Position numbers and translations under genes: made by a program. This document shows positions 43,334-51,151 of a stretch of DNA of 64,000 nucleotides, piece after piece. Positions within the stretch are counted from its first letter, which is position 1, and each line of letters starts with the position of its first letter. This stretch comes from Sutterella sp047777475 (GTDB taxonomy: Bacteria; Pseudomonadota; Gammaproteobacteria; Burkholderiales; Burkholderiaceae_F). The DNA lies in NCBI GenBank assembly GCA_047777475.1, contig JBKEET010000005.1, positions 62,001 through 126,000 of the forward strand, in the 5' to 3' direction. The notes under the pieces are model-generated. The model did not search any database, was not told the DNA's origin, and worked only from the letters and a program-made list of their open reading frames with translations.

Positions 43334-43394
43334 CCTTTTATCCTCAGAAAAGGGAGGCTTCGGTCCGGTAAACCGGGCTGAACCTCCCTTCTTT
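43334..43394 (+). repeat. Hairpin repeat, copy 2
   Basis: A second copy of the element at 42031-42094, starting CCTTTTATCCTCAG and containing GGGAGG (43352-43357) paired with CCTCCC (43383-43388) around a CCGG-TAAA-CCGG core. The stem has 16 pairs, with one bulged C and two G-U pairs. A short T-rich tail follows. It lies about 130 bp after the DUF362 stop. Confidence 0.75.
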
Positions 43395-43465
43395 GCAGCG
43401 GATCCGCCGTGCAGACGGAATGAGCGATGAGCAGGCTTCCTTGAAACCCTTTGACAAGGAACGGG

Positions 43466-44938
43466 TCATCGGACCAGGCGGTAGCGCTGCTTGGGGCTGT
43501 GACGGCTTTCAATCGGCTCAACCCGGCCCTCCTTAACCAGGCTGCGGATTCGGATGGTGATTGTCGCTCTTGAATAACCGGACATTTCAGCCAGTTCTTT
43601 GACGGAGACACTGGATTTCGCGGCCAGCTCGGCAAGAATGGCTTTCGTCAGGCTGGAGGACGAACGCATGGTGATCTCGTCCTTGCTTTTCCGGCGCTTT
43701 TCAAAAGTGAGCTTGAAAAAGGAATAATTGCTTTTAACGATGGGCGGCGGCATCAGGGCTTCAGCCAAGGACGAGCGGATCATCATGAAGCCGGTGCCTT
43801 TGTTTTCCACGACGTATCCGTCGTTAAAGGGTGTGTAGGCCAAAATCGACGAAAGATATTGGTTGCGCGTCGCAGAAATTCCGGCTGTGCCTAAGGATTC
43901 CGGGCTGGCGGCACCGTAAAGCCCGCCCGGGTTAATGATTTCCAGGCGGTCGGCGTACATATTGAGCTGGACTTGCGACCCGCGGCCTTCGGGCGAGTAA
44001 TCCCGATGCTGAAGTGCGTTGGCTATTGCTTCGCGAACGGCCACCGGCGGGTAGTCGGGCACCTCCTTCCTCAGGGCTCCTTCAATCATCGCGCCTGTGT
44101 TCATGTGTCTGTTCACCTGCTCAATGGCGTCGAGAAGCATATTCGGTATTGAGCCGACAATGTCGCGCGAATCCGAATACCGAATTCCGGAAGCCAGGCC
44201 GTCTGATTTCGATGTCCCGGGGTACACGGCGAAGGAGATCATCAGCCTGGGGTAGAACCTTTGCGGATAAATGCCGGCGGCCAGCAGGCCGGCAAGGGTC
44301 GGGTGCAGCTTGCCGTTGATTTTGACGAGAATTCCGGTCTGGATCAGGATGATTTCGTCGGAGAGCTGCCCGAAAATCCTCGGGGACATCTCGCGGTTTT
44401 TCTTGATGATGGCAGCAATTACCTTCTCGTCCAGGTCATTTGCCGTTGCTTCCAGGACCGGTTCGAGATCATGCCGGGGCTGATGGGCATCTTCCATCAT
44501 GCGGCTGATTTCGTACGTGCTGAGTTTTTTATCCCCGTCTCCCGTGCGGATGAACGATCCTTGGTATCGCCCGCGGCTGCTGATGAAACACGGTTTTTGG
44601 TCCGGGTTCAGCGCCGGCACACGGGCGGCTACCAGAAGATGGCCTTCGAATTCGACCTTCTCGATTTCCATGCGGATCACGGGGGTCATTGCTTCGCCGG
44701 CAGTCTGCATCTGGGCATAAATTTTGTCTGCATTAAAGCCTTTTGCGGGCTTGAAGTTCCCGTCTTCTGAAAGGCCGAGGATGATCAGGCCGCCGTGGAG
44801 ATTGGCAAAGGCAGAAATGGTCTCGCAAATGTTTTTTGGAACATCGCTGACGGCTGTTTTTGCTTCGTACTCTTGGGAATCCGAGTGCGTTTTTCGCATA
44901 TGCCGGATTGCTTCGGCGATTTCTTTTTCTGAGATCAT
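43466..44938 (-). CDS. AlbA_2 (Schlafen-like) domain ATPase with C-terminal winged helix
   Basis: A 490-residue protein, less GC-rich than neighbours. The AlbA_2/Schlafen domain covers about residues 20-150 (QEYEAKTAV, then SAFANLHGGLIILGLSEDG at 42-60). A GHKL-like region follows with VREAIANALQHRDYS near 300 and RLEIINPGGLYG near 335. The last 60 residues form a winged helix-turn-helix (VSVKELAEMSGYSRATITIRIRSLVKEGRV). ATG at 44938 with AGCAGGT upstream. Relatives are called transcriptional regulators or putative ATP-binding proteins, often near mobile DNA. Possibly autoregulated through the upstream repeats. Confidence 0.85.
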   Translation of the reverse strand: MISEKEIAEAIRHMRKTHSDSQEYEAKTAVSDVPKNICETISAFANLHGGLIILGLSEDGNFKPAKGFNADKIYAQMQTAGEAMTPVIRMEIEKVEFEGHLLVAARVPALNPDQKPCFISSRGRYQGSFIRTGDGDKKLSTYEISRMMEDAHQPRHDLEPVLEATANDLDEKVIAAIIKKNREMSPRIFGQLSDEIILIQTGILVKINGKLHPTLAGLLAAGIYPQRFYPRLMISFAVYPGTSKSDGLASGIRYSDSRDIVGSIPNMLLDAIEQVNRHMNTGAMIEGALRKEVPDYPPVAVREAIANALQHRDYSPEGRGSQVQLNMYADRLEIINPGGLYGAASPESLGTAGISATRNQYLSSILAYTPFNDGYVVENKGTGFMMIRSSLAEALMPPPIVKSNYSFFKLTFEKRRKSKDEITMRSSSSLTKAILAELAAKSSVSVKELAEMSGYSRATITIRIRSLVKEGRVEPIESRHSPKQRYRLVR

Positions 44939-45060
44939 TGCAAGTACCTGCTGAATGCATGCGGCAGCTGGCAAAACCGAACGGAGGAACCGAAGCCAAG
45001 GCGGCTGCGGATTTCTTAAGCCTGTAAGAAAAGCTCCGTTGTTGACAGCTCGTTTGGGAT

Positions 45061-45142
45061 TAAGTGTAAAGAGATTAGCAAGTAACTGTCTAGTTTTACA
45101 GTAAGTGTAAAAAAATTAGCGAGTAACTGCCTAGCTTTACAG
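45061..45142. repeat. Tandem 41-bp repeat, two units
   Basis: Units 45061-45101 and 45102-45142 differ at about five positions. Each holds TAAGTGTAAA, then TTAGC(A/G)AGTAACTG(T/C)C, then CTTTACAG or TTTTACAG. A degraded third unit may follow (45143-45183). Confidence 0.8.
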
Positions 45143-45248
45143 TTACTGTCTAATTTTTATTAAGCAACTGCCCGGCTGTGCCGCTGCCGGCGGATTTTCG
45201 AAGAGCTGGAATTCGCGTCCGGGCGGGCGTTTCACAGGGTTCCGCGGC

Positions 45249-45382
45249 AACTGTCTAAAGACCTGTCTGATGTTTAGCAAGTAACTGTCAGGCTTTATAG
45301 GTTGCTTAGCAAGTCCTTGACTGACTTGGCAAGACGCTTCCCGGCCTTTAGCAGGCAACCGGCTGACTTTACAGTTACTGTC
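45249..45382. repeat. Dispersed degenerate copies of the repeat core
   Basis: Further copies of the core occur at 45249 (CAACTGTCTA), 45274-45290 (TTAGCAAGTAACTGTC), 45305-45313 (TTAGCAAGT) and 45367-45382 (CTTTACAGTTACTGTC). The last matches 45136-45150 in unit 2. Core arms ACAGT/ACTGT are inverted repeats. Confidence 0.65.
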
Positions 45383-45436
45383 AAATGAGCTTTGCTGCGG
45401 CTGCCGTTCGGGCTGCGGCCAGTTCAGCCGGATACG

Positions 45437-45465
45437 AAAAAAGCAGCCGCAACGGGCTGCTTTTT
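45437..45465 (-). terminator. Rho-independent terminator after tRNA-Val
   Basis: AGCAGCC (45442-45448) pairs with GGCTGCT (45455-45461), with A and T runs on both sides; on the minus strand a T run follows. Confidence 0.8.
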
Positions 45466-45470
45466 GAAAT

Positions 45471-45545
45471 TGGTACGCGGTACTGGGATCGAACCAGTGA
45501 CCCCTGCCGTGTGAAGGCAGTGCTCTACCCCTGAGCTAACCGCGC
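45471..45545 (-). tRNA. tRNA-Val (anticodon CAC)
   Basis: A 75-nt tRNA on the minus strand. Acceptor GCGCGGT pairs with ACCGCGT; the D-arm has TAGCTCAGGGGTAGAGC; anticodon arm CTGCC-TTCACAC-GGCAG gives CAC; T-arm GGTTCGATCCC. The CCA end is encoded. Reads GUG. Confidence 0.95.
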
Positions 45546-45620
45546 GTTCGGAGACTGCTTATTTTATCCGTTTCGTCCCCTCAGGCAAGACGGCAGGGAG
45601 AAAATACCGCATTTGCGTGA

Positions 45621-46094
45621 CTATCCGAAAAGCGCCGGCAGCTCGCCCGAGCCGACGAGGCAGCCCTTGTTGGCAAGCTCATCCGCCTTTTCGTTGCGGG
45701 GGTTGCCGGCGTGGCCCTTCACCCACTGCCACTCGATCGAGAATTTCGAGGCAAGCGCATCGAGCCGCTGCCAGAGCTCGGCGTTCTTGACGGGCTTCCT
45801 GTCCGCCGTGCGCCAGCCTTTCTTCTTCCAGCCCGAGATCCACTGCGTGATGCCGTTCTTCACATAGGAGCTGTCGGTGTGGATGACGATCGGCACGGGG
45901 CGGCGCACCCACTCGAGCGCGCGGATCACGGCCGTGAGCTCCATCTGGTTGTTGGTGGTCATCGGCAGGCCGCCGTACATCTCGTGCGTCCTGCTGCCCC
46001 AGACCATGAGCACGCCCCAGCCGCCGACGCCGGGATTGCCCTTGCAGGCGCCGTCGGTCCAGATTTCAAGCTTGCGCGGTGCGGTTTCGGTCAT
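45621..46094 (-). CDS. rnhA: Ribonuclease HI
   Basis: A 157-residue RNase HI that cleaves RNA in RNA-DNA hybrids. Active-site blocks are seen: WTDGACKGNPGVGGW, NNQMELTAVIRAL, HTDSSYVKNGI and WVKGHAGNPRNEKADELA, holding the D-E-D-D set. The ATG at 46094 with GGA nine bases upstream is preferred; an ATG at 46103 is close behind. It follows the methyltransferase gene, with a short gap. Confidence 0.96.
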   Translation of the reverse strand: MTETAPRKLEIWTDGACKGNPGVGGWGVLMVWGSRTHEMYGGLPMTTNNQMELTAVIRALEWVRRPVPIVIHTDSSYVKNGITQWISGWKKKGWRTADRKPVKNAELWQRLDALASKFSIEWQWVKGHAGNPRNEKADELANKGCLVGSGELPALFG

Positions 46095-46130
46095 GTGCGT
46101 CATTCCGGAAATGGGAAAGGAAGGCAAAGT

Positions 46131-46913
46131 TTAGCTTCTCTGCGCGCCGCCTGCCCGCGGCACGGGCACGGCGGCTCCCGAGCCGTGCGGCTTTATGAAC
46201 TCGGCGGCCTTCTGGAGCGGGGACTTGCCGAGCGGCTTCACGCCGGGCAGGCGCTTCACGGCCGAGACGATGATGAGGTTGGCGCAGTGCGGAGCCCAGC
46301 GGTCGCCCGCCTTGTTGACCCAGTCGCACTTGCGGAACGACGTGATCGAGCGGCACCACGGCGAGTAGATGCCGAAGCGCCCCTGCTCGACCTCGAAGCC
46401 GAGCAGCTCGAGCCAGTCCTTGATGCGGTAAAGGGCGATCGGCAGGGTGCGGCTCGGCAGGTAGGGCGAGGCGCCGAGCGCGACGCCGACCTTCTGCCGC
46501 AGCCACCAGAAGCTGAGCGGGTTGAAGGCCGAGAGCACGAGGCGCCCCTCGGGGTGCAGCACGCGCGCGGCCTCGCGCAGCGCCTGGTGCGGCCGCGGCG
46601 AGAAATCGAGCGTGTGCGGCAGCGTCACGAGGTCGAGCGACTCGGCGGCGAAGGGGAGCCACTCGGGATTCGCGGCGACGCGGGACGTGCCCTCGCGCAT
46701 CGCGATCCCTTCGAGCGCGGCGGGCGACGGGTCGGTGATCCACTGCGCGGCGATGCGGTTGAACTTCAGAGTGTCGATCTGCGGGCAGCCGACCTGCAGC
46801 GCCGCGTAGCCGAAGGCGTCCTGCACAAGCGCGTCGTACTGGGCGCTTTCCCAGGTGAGGAGAACCTGCCCGGGAGCGCTCTTGAAGAAATCCGCCGTCG
46901 TAAGCTCAGCCAT
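46131..46913 (-). CDS. Class I SAM-dependent methyltransferase
   Basis: A 260-residue methyltransferase, UbiE/type-11-like: the SAM-binding region is divergent, with LPFAAESLDLVTLPHTLDFSPRPHQALREAARVLHPEGRLVLSAFNPLSFW visible as motifs II-III, and RTLPIALYRIKDWLELLGFEVEQGRFG following. In Burkholderiales a methyltransferase of this type stands between mltD/gloB and rnhA. Substrate unknown. Divergent from mltD. Confidence 0.85.
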   Translation of the reverse strand: MAELTTADFFKSAPGQVLLTWESAQYDALVQDAFGYAALQVGCPQIDTLKFNRIAAQWITDPSPAALEGIAMREGTSRVAANPEWLPFAAESLDLVTLPHTLDFSPRPHQALREAARVLHPEGRLVLSAFNPLSFWWLRQKVGVALGASPYLPSRTLPIALYRIKDWLELLGFEVEQGRFGIYSPWCRSITSFRKCDWVNKAGDRWAPHCANLIIVSAVKRLPGVKPLGKSPLQKAAEFIKPHGSGAAVPVPRAGGAQRS

Positions 46914-47099
46914 GCATCAGCCTGCGTCAAAAATTGTTTCAAATGCGCGCAAAAATGCGAGCGCGCCATTCGTCAAGTTTACTCAAAAAAGAGCGTCCTC
47001 ATGCCTGCCGCAGGGCGGTCCGGCGGAACCTGCCGAAAGCGCGGCGCGGCACGGATTTCGGGCCTCCCGTGCGCAGGCGCCCGCGCTCTTGCGTCTTGG

Positions 47100-47105
47100 T
47101 ACAAT
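47100..47105 (+). promoter_or_regulatory. mltD: -10-like hexamer upstream of mltD
   Basis: TACAAT about 95 bp before the mltD ATG in the divergent region; no clear -35. Confidence 0.3.
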
Positions 47106-47200
47106 TGCGTACGCCTGCCGATGCGGCCGCCGAGGCGCGCCGCAGCCGGCAATCAGACTGACGATCAGCCTAAAAATATTGATCCCTGCCGCAAAGCCCG

Positions 47201-49195
47201 ATGAACCGATCCCGCCATAACCTGCGCACCTTACTTGCGCCGGCCGCCTTCGCAGCGGCCGCCGGCCTTGCGCTGCTGAGCGCAGCGCCCGGCTTCGCCG
47301 CCGATGAGGACGGCGGCGAAACTTCCATGCTCGTCCAGGACCGCACCCTGCGGCAGACAATGCCCCACGAGGGCGAGAGCATGCCGGCCGACGTCTGGGA
47401 GCGCATCCGCCGCGGCTTTGCGATGCCGCCCTGCGAGAACGCCAAGGTGCAGAAGTGGCTCGACTATTATTCGCGCCGCCCCGACTACCTCAACCGCATG
47501 TTCGACCGCTCGGGCCAGTACCTCTACAACATCCTCGAGGAGCTCGAGGCGCGCAACATGCCCACCGAGCTCGCGCTCCTTCCCTTCGTGGAAAGCGCTT
47601 TCCAGCCCGAGGCGCTTTCGGCCGCCAAGGCCGCCGGCCTCTGGCAGTTCATCCCCTCGACGGGCCGCAACTATTCCCTGCAGCAGAACCTCTGGCGCGA
47701 CGAGCGCCGCGACGTGCTCGAGAGCACCCGCGCGGCGCTCGACTACTTCGAGTACCTGCACAGCATGTTCAACGACTGGCAGCTGGCGCTTGCCGCCTAC
47801 AACTGGGGCGAGGGCAGCGTGCAGCGCGCCGTGCGCCGCGCGCAGAACGCGGGCCGGCCGGCCGACTACGAGCACCTGAGGATGCCGAGCGAGACGGCCA
47901 ACTACGTGCCGAAGCTCGAGGCGATCAAGCGCATCGTCTCCGAGCCGGAAAAGTACGGCGTGACGCTGCCCGACGTCGGCAACGAGCCTTTCTTCGTGAC
48001 GGTCACGAAGCCCCGCGACATCGACGTCAAGACGGCGGCGATGCTCGCCGGCATGTCGCTGCGGGACTTCAAGGCGCTCAACCCGAGCTACAAGCTCCCG
48101 GTCATCGTCGCCGCGCACAACAACGTGATGCTGCTGCCGGCCGACAGGGTCGACGAGTTCATCGACAACCTCGCGAGCTGGATGGACAGCGGCCAGCCGC
48201 TCTCGCGCTGGACGACGCACCGCGTGCAGGAGGGCGAGTCGCTCGCCGACATCGCCGCCCAGGCCGAGATGAGCGAGGAGGACCTCCGCGACCTGAACGG
48301 CATCCCGAACGGGCGCAAGGTGCTCCCCAACTCGGTGCTCCTCGTGCGCGCCACGGGCGAGTCGGAGGACATCTCGGAAGAGGCGGCCGACGCGAAGCTG
48401 CAGCTCTCGCCGCAGACCACCTGGCGCCGAGTCGTCTACCGCGTGCGCCGCGGCGACACGGTGCCTTCGATCGCACGGCGCTGGCACATCACGCCGAAGT
48501 CGATCGTGAGCGCCAACCGCCTGAGGAACGGCAGGCTGCGCCGCGGCCAGCGCCTCATCCTCACGGTGCCCAACAGGACGCGCGCGCCCATCCAGCAGGC
48601 TTCCGCCTCGAGGACGCAGGCGCAGCCCGCGGCGAAGAACCGCATTTACGCGGTCGCCCCCGGCGAGACGCTCTTTTCGATCTCGCAGAAGACGGGCGTG
48701 AGCGTGAGCGTGCTTAAGAGCACGAACCGCCTGCGCGGCAACACGATCCATGCGGGCCAGCGCCTGCGCATCCCGGTTTCGGGCAAAGCGGACGCCGACG
48801 ATAGCGCGCAGGCCGGAAAGACCGCCCCGCAGCAGGCCGCAAGGAGCGCCGCCGACCAGGACCGCGGCACGACGTACACGGTGCGCCGCGGCGACACGCT
48901 TTACGCCGTGGCGAAGCGCTTCGGCGTTTCCGCCTCGCAGATCAAGCGTGCCAACGGCCTGAAGAGCAACCGCGTGCACGCCGGGCAGACGCTTTCGATC
49001 CCGGCCGGCCGCAGCGCGCCCGCCGCTTCGAGCGGCGGCCCGAAGAGGACGCCGCAGCCGATCTACACGGTGCGCCGCGGCGACACGCTCTCCGAGATCG
49101 CGGACCGCTTCGACACCACGCCCGCGGCGATCAGGAAGCTCAACCGCCTGCGCGGCAATTCGCTTAAGGTCGGGCAGAAGCTGCGCCTGCCCTGA
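47201..49195 (+). CDS. mltD: Membrane-bound lytic murein transglycosylase D with five LysM domains
   Basis: A 664-residue exported muramidase. Signal peptide (residues 1-34, ending near PGFAADE), then the SLT domain with LALLPFVESAFQPEALSAAKAAGLWQFIPSTGR (catalytic Glu) and ALAAYNWGEGSVQRAV. Five LysM repeats follow, starting near residues 338, 412, 480, 558 and 620 (for example YTVRRGDTLYAVAKRF, YTVRRGDTLSEIADRF). No lipobox is evident, so it may be soluble or signal-anchored. E. coli MltD has two LysM, so this is a long form. Confidence 0.9.
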   Translation: MNRSRHNLRTLLAPAAFAAAAGLALLSAAPGFAADEDGGETSMLVQDRTLRQTMPHEGESMPADVWERIRRGFAMPPCENAKVQKWLDYYSRRPDYLNRMFDRSGQYLYNILEELEARNMPTELALLPFVESAFQPEALSAAKAAGLWQFIPSTGRNYSLQQNLWRDERRDVLESTRAALDYFEYLHSMFNDWQLALAAYNWGEGSVQRAVRRAQNAGRPADYEHLRMPSETANYVPKLEAIKRIVSEPEKYGVTLPDVGNEPFFVTVTKPRDIDVKTAAMLAGMSLRDFKALNPSYKLPVIVAAHNNVMLLPADRVDEFIDNLASWMDSGQPLSRWTTHRVQEGESLADIAAQAEMSEEDLRDLNGIPNGRKVLPNSVLLVRATGESEDISEEAADAKLQLSPQTTWRRVVYRVRRGDTVPSIARRWHITPKSIVSANRLRNGRLRRGQRLILTVPNRTRAPIQQASASRTQAQPAAKNRIYAVAPGETLFSISQKTGVSVSVLKSTNRLRGNTIHAGQRLRIPVSGKADADDSAQAGKTAPQQAARSAADQDRGTTYTVRRGDTLYAVAKRFGVSASQIKRANGLKSNRVHAGQTLSIPAGRSAPAASSGGPKRTPQPIYTVRRGDTLSEIADRFDTTPAAIRKLNRLRGNSLKVGQKLRLP

Positions 49196-49358
49196 TCCGC
49201 AGGAAGGCCCGCGCCGTCCCCTTTTGAAAGGCACGGCGCGCCCTGCGGCCCTAAAATGGGTGCAGACGAAACGGGCGCCGGCCCAGGCGGGCGCTTATCA
49301 TGACCAGATTTTCCGGCGCCGCGCGGCGGGCCGGCCACCACATGGAGACAACGACATC

Positions 49359-50162
49359 ATGGGATTTCTTAACGGCAAGAAGCTGCTGATCACCGGCGTC
49401 ATTTCCAACCGCTCTATCGCCTACGGCATCGCCAAGGCCTGCCGCAGGGAGGGCGCCGAGCTCGCCTTCACCTACGCCCAGGAGCGCTTCAAGGACCGCG
49501 TCGCGGCGCTGGCCGCCGAGTTCGACAGCACGATCGTGCTGCCGATGGACGTGAGCAGCGACGAGCAGATCGCCGCCGCCGCCGAAGCGATCGGCAAGGC
49601 CTGGGGCGGCCTCGACGGCTTCGTGCACGCCATCGGCTTCGCGCCGCGCGAGGCCATCGCCGGCGATTTCCTCGAAGGCATTTCGCGCGAGGCGTTCCGC
49701 GTCGCGATGGACGTCTCGGCCTATTCCTTCCCGGCGCTCGCCAAGGCGATGCTGCCGCTCATGAAGGGCCGCAAGGCCTCCGTGCTGACGCTCACCTACC
49801 TCGGCGGCGAGCGCGTCGTTCCCAACTACAACACCATGGGCCTGGCGAAGGCCGCGCTCGAGTCGAGCACGCGCTACCTCGCCGAGAGCCTCGGCCGCGA
49901 GGGCATCCGCGCCAACGCGATTTCCTCGGGCCCGATCAAGACGCTCGCCGCTTCCGGCATCAAGGGCTTCAGCCAGATCCTGCACGTGATGGGCGACTGC
50001 GCCCCGCTGCACCGCACGGTGACCACCGACGAGGTGGGCAACGCCGCGGCGTTCCTGCTCTCCGACCTCGCGAGCGGCATCACCGGCGATATCGTCTACG
50101 TCGACGCGGGCTTCCACGCCCTCGGCGTGGCGACGATGCAGGAACCCGCCGCGCAGCAGTGA
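49359..50162 (+). CDS. fabI: Enoyl-ACP reductase (NADH)
   Basis: A 267-residue FabI, last reduction in the fatty-acid elongation cycle. Seen: GKKLLITGVISNRSIAYGIAKACRREGAELAFTY, VHAIGFAPREAIAGDFLEGISREAF, LTYLGGERVVPNYNTMGLAKAALES with the catalytic Tyr and Lys, and SSGPIKTLAASGI. This is the triclosan/isoniazid-type target. The ATG at 49359 follows a short leader with GGAGA. Confidence 0.96.
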   Translation: MGFLNGKKLLITGVISNRSIAYGIAKACRREGAELAFTYAQERFKDRVAALAAEFDSTIVLPMDVSSDEQIAAAAEAIGKAWGGLDGFVHAIGFAPREAIAGDFLEGISREAFRVAMDVSAYSFPALAKAMLPLMKGRKASVLTLTYLGGERVVPNYNTMGLAKAALESSTRYLAESLGREGIRANAISSGPIKTLAASGIKGFSQILHVMGDCAPLHRTVTTDEVGNAAAFLLSDLASGITGDIVYVDAGFHALGVATMQEPAAQQ

Positions 50163-50233
50163 GAGCCGCGGGCGCAGCCCGCCAGCAACCAGGCGGGAGC
50201 TCCGGGGCAAGCCGGCGCTCCCGCTGAGACACT

Positions 50234-51127
50234 ATGAACACTTCTTTTCAGAAAGTCGGCGTCTTCATCAAGCCGTCCGACGAACTTAAGGAGCCTCTCG
50301 AGCGGCTCGTCGGCATCATCCGCGGCTGCGGGGCCGAAGTCTGCCTGAGCGAGAAGGCCGCGGCCGCGCTCGGCAAGACGGGCGGCGAGAGCCGCGCCAA
50401 GCTCGGCGCCAAGTGCGACCTCGCGATCGTGCTCGGCGGCGACGGGTCGATGCTCGGCGTCGCGCGCGACATGGCGCCTTTCCGCGTGCCCGTGCTCGGC
50501 GTCAACGCCGGGCGGCTCGGGTTCATCACCGACGTGGTGATCGACGACATGGAAAGCGTCCTGCCGCCGATGCTCGCGGGCTCCTACCAGCGCGACGAGC
50601 GCTTCCTGGTCGCGGCCGACGTCACGCGCCGCGGCGAGGTGATCTTTTCCGGCAAGGCCGTCAACGACGTCGGCATCAGCCACGGCCGCGCCGGCGGCAT
50701 GGTCGAGTACATGATCTCGGTGGACGGACAGCCCATGTCGACGCAGGCCGCCGACGGCATCATCTGCGCCACGGCGACGGGTTCGACCGCCTATTCGCTC
50801 GCGGCCGGCGGCCCGATCATGCACCCGTCGCTCTCGGGCCTGTGCCTCGTGCCGGTGGCGCCGCACACGCTCTCGAACCGCCCGATCGTGCTGCCCGCGA
50901 GCTCGCACATCGACATCCGGCTCACCGACGCGCGCGAGGCGGTGGCCTATTTCGACATGCAGGACTTCTGCGACCTGCAGATCGGCGACGTGCTGCGCAT
51001 CCACCCGACCAAGGAAACGGTGACGATGCTGCACCCGATCGACTGGAACTACTACGAACTGCTGCGCCGCAAGCTGCAGTGGAACTTCATGCCCACGGGC
51101 GGCAACCATTCCCGCGGGGCCCGCTAG
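50234..51127 (+). CDS. nadK: NAD kinase
   Basis: A 297-residue ATP-dependent NAD kinase producing NADP. The GGDGSMLGVAR motif near residue 74, LGVNAGRLGFITDV, NDVGISHGRAGGMVEYMISVDG and TATGSTAYSLAAGGPIMHP are all present. It lies 71 bp after fabI and 24 bp before recN; nadK-recN adjacency is conserved in proteobacteria. Confidence 0.97.
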   Translation: MNTSFQKVGVFIKPSDELKEPLERLVGIIRGCGAEVCLSEKAAAALGKTGGESRAKLGAKCDLAIVLGGDGSMLGVARDMAPFRVPVLGVNAGRLGFITDVVIDDMESVLPPMLAGSYQRDERFLVAADVTRRGEVIFSGKAVNDVGISHGRAGGMVEYMISVDGQPMSTQAADGIICATATGSTAYSLAAGGPIMHPSLSGLCLVPVAPHTLSNRPIVLPASSHIDIRLTDAREAVAYFDMQDFCDLQIGDVLRIHPTKETVTMLHPIDWNYYELLRRKLQWNFMPTGGNHSRGAR

Positions 51128-51151
51128 CGGAGCGCCGCAAGGAGCCAGAAG

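Larger units (their letters stand above)
44939..45470. other. Gene-free region carrying degenerate repeats
   Basis: About 530 bp with no credible gene. It is much more AT-rich than its surroundings and is dominated by repeats of an AGTAACTGTC / GACAGTTACT type sequence. It probably contains the promoter and operator of the AlbA_2 gene and the tRNA-Val terminator. Confidence 0.6.

Noticed and set aside
45061..45382. CRISPR array
   Set aside because: Units are directly tandem, degenerate and without unique spacers, and no cas gene is nearby.
45471..45545. tRNA-Val as the integration site of the AlbA_2 region
   Set aside because: No integrase and no duplicated tRNA end were found; the accessory look of the region rests only on base composition and repeats.
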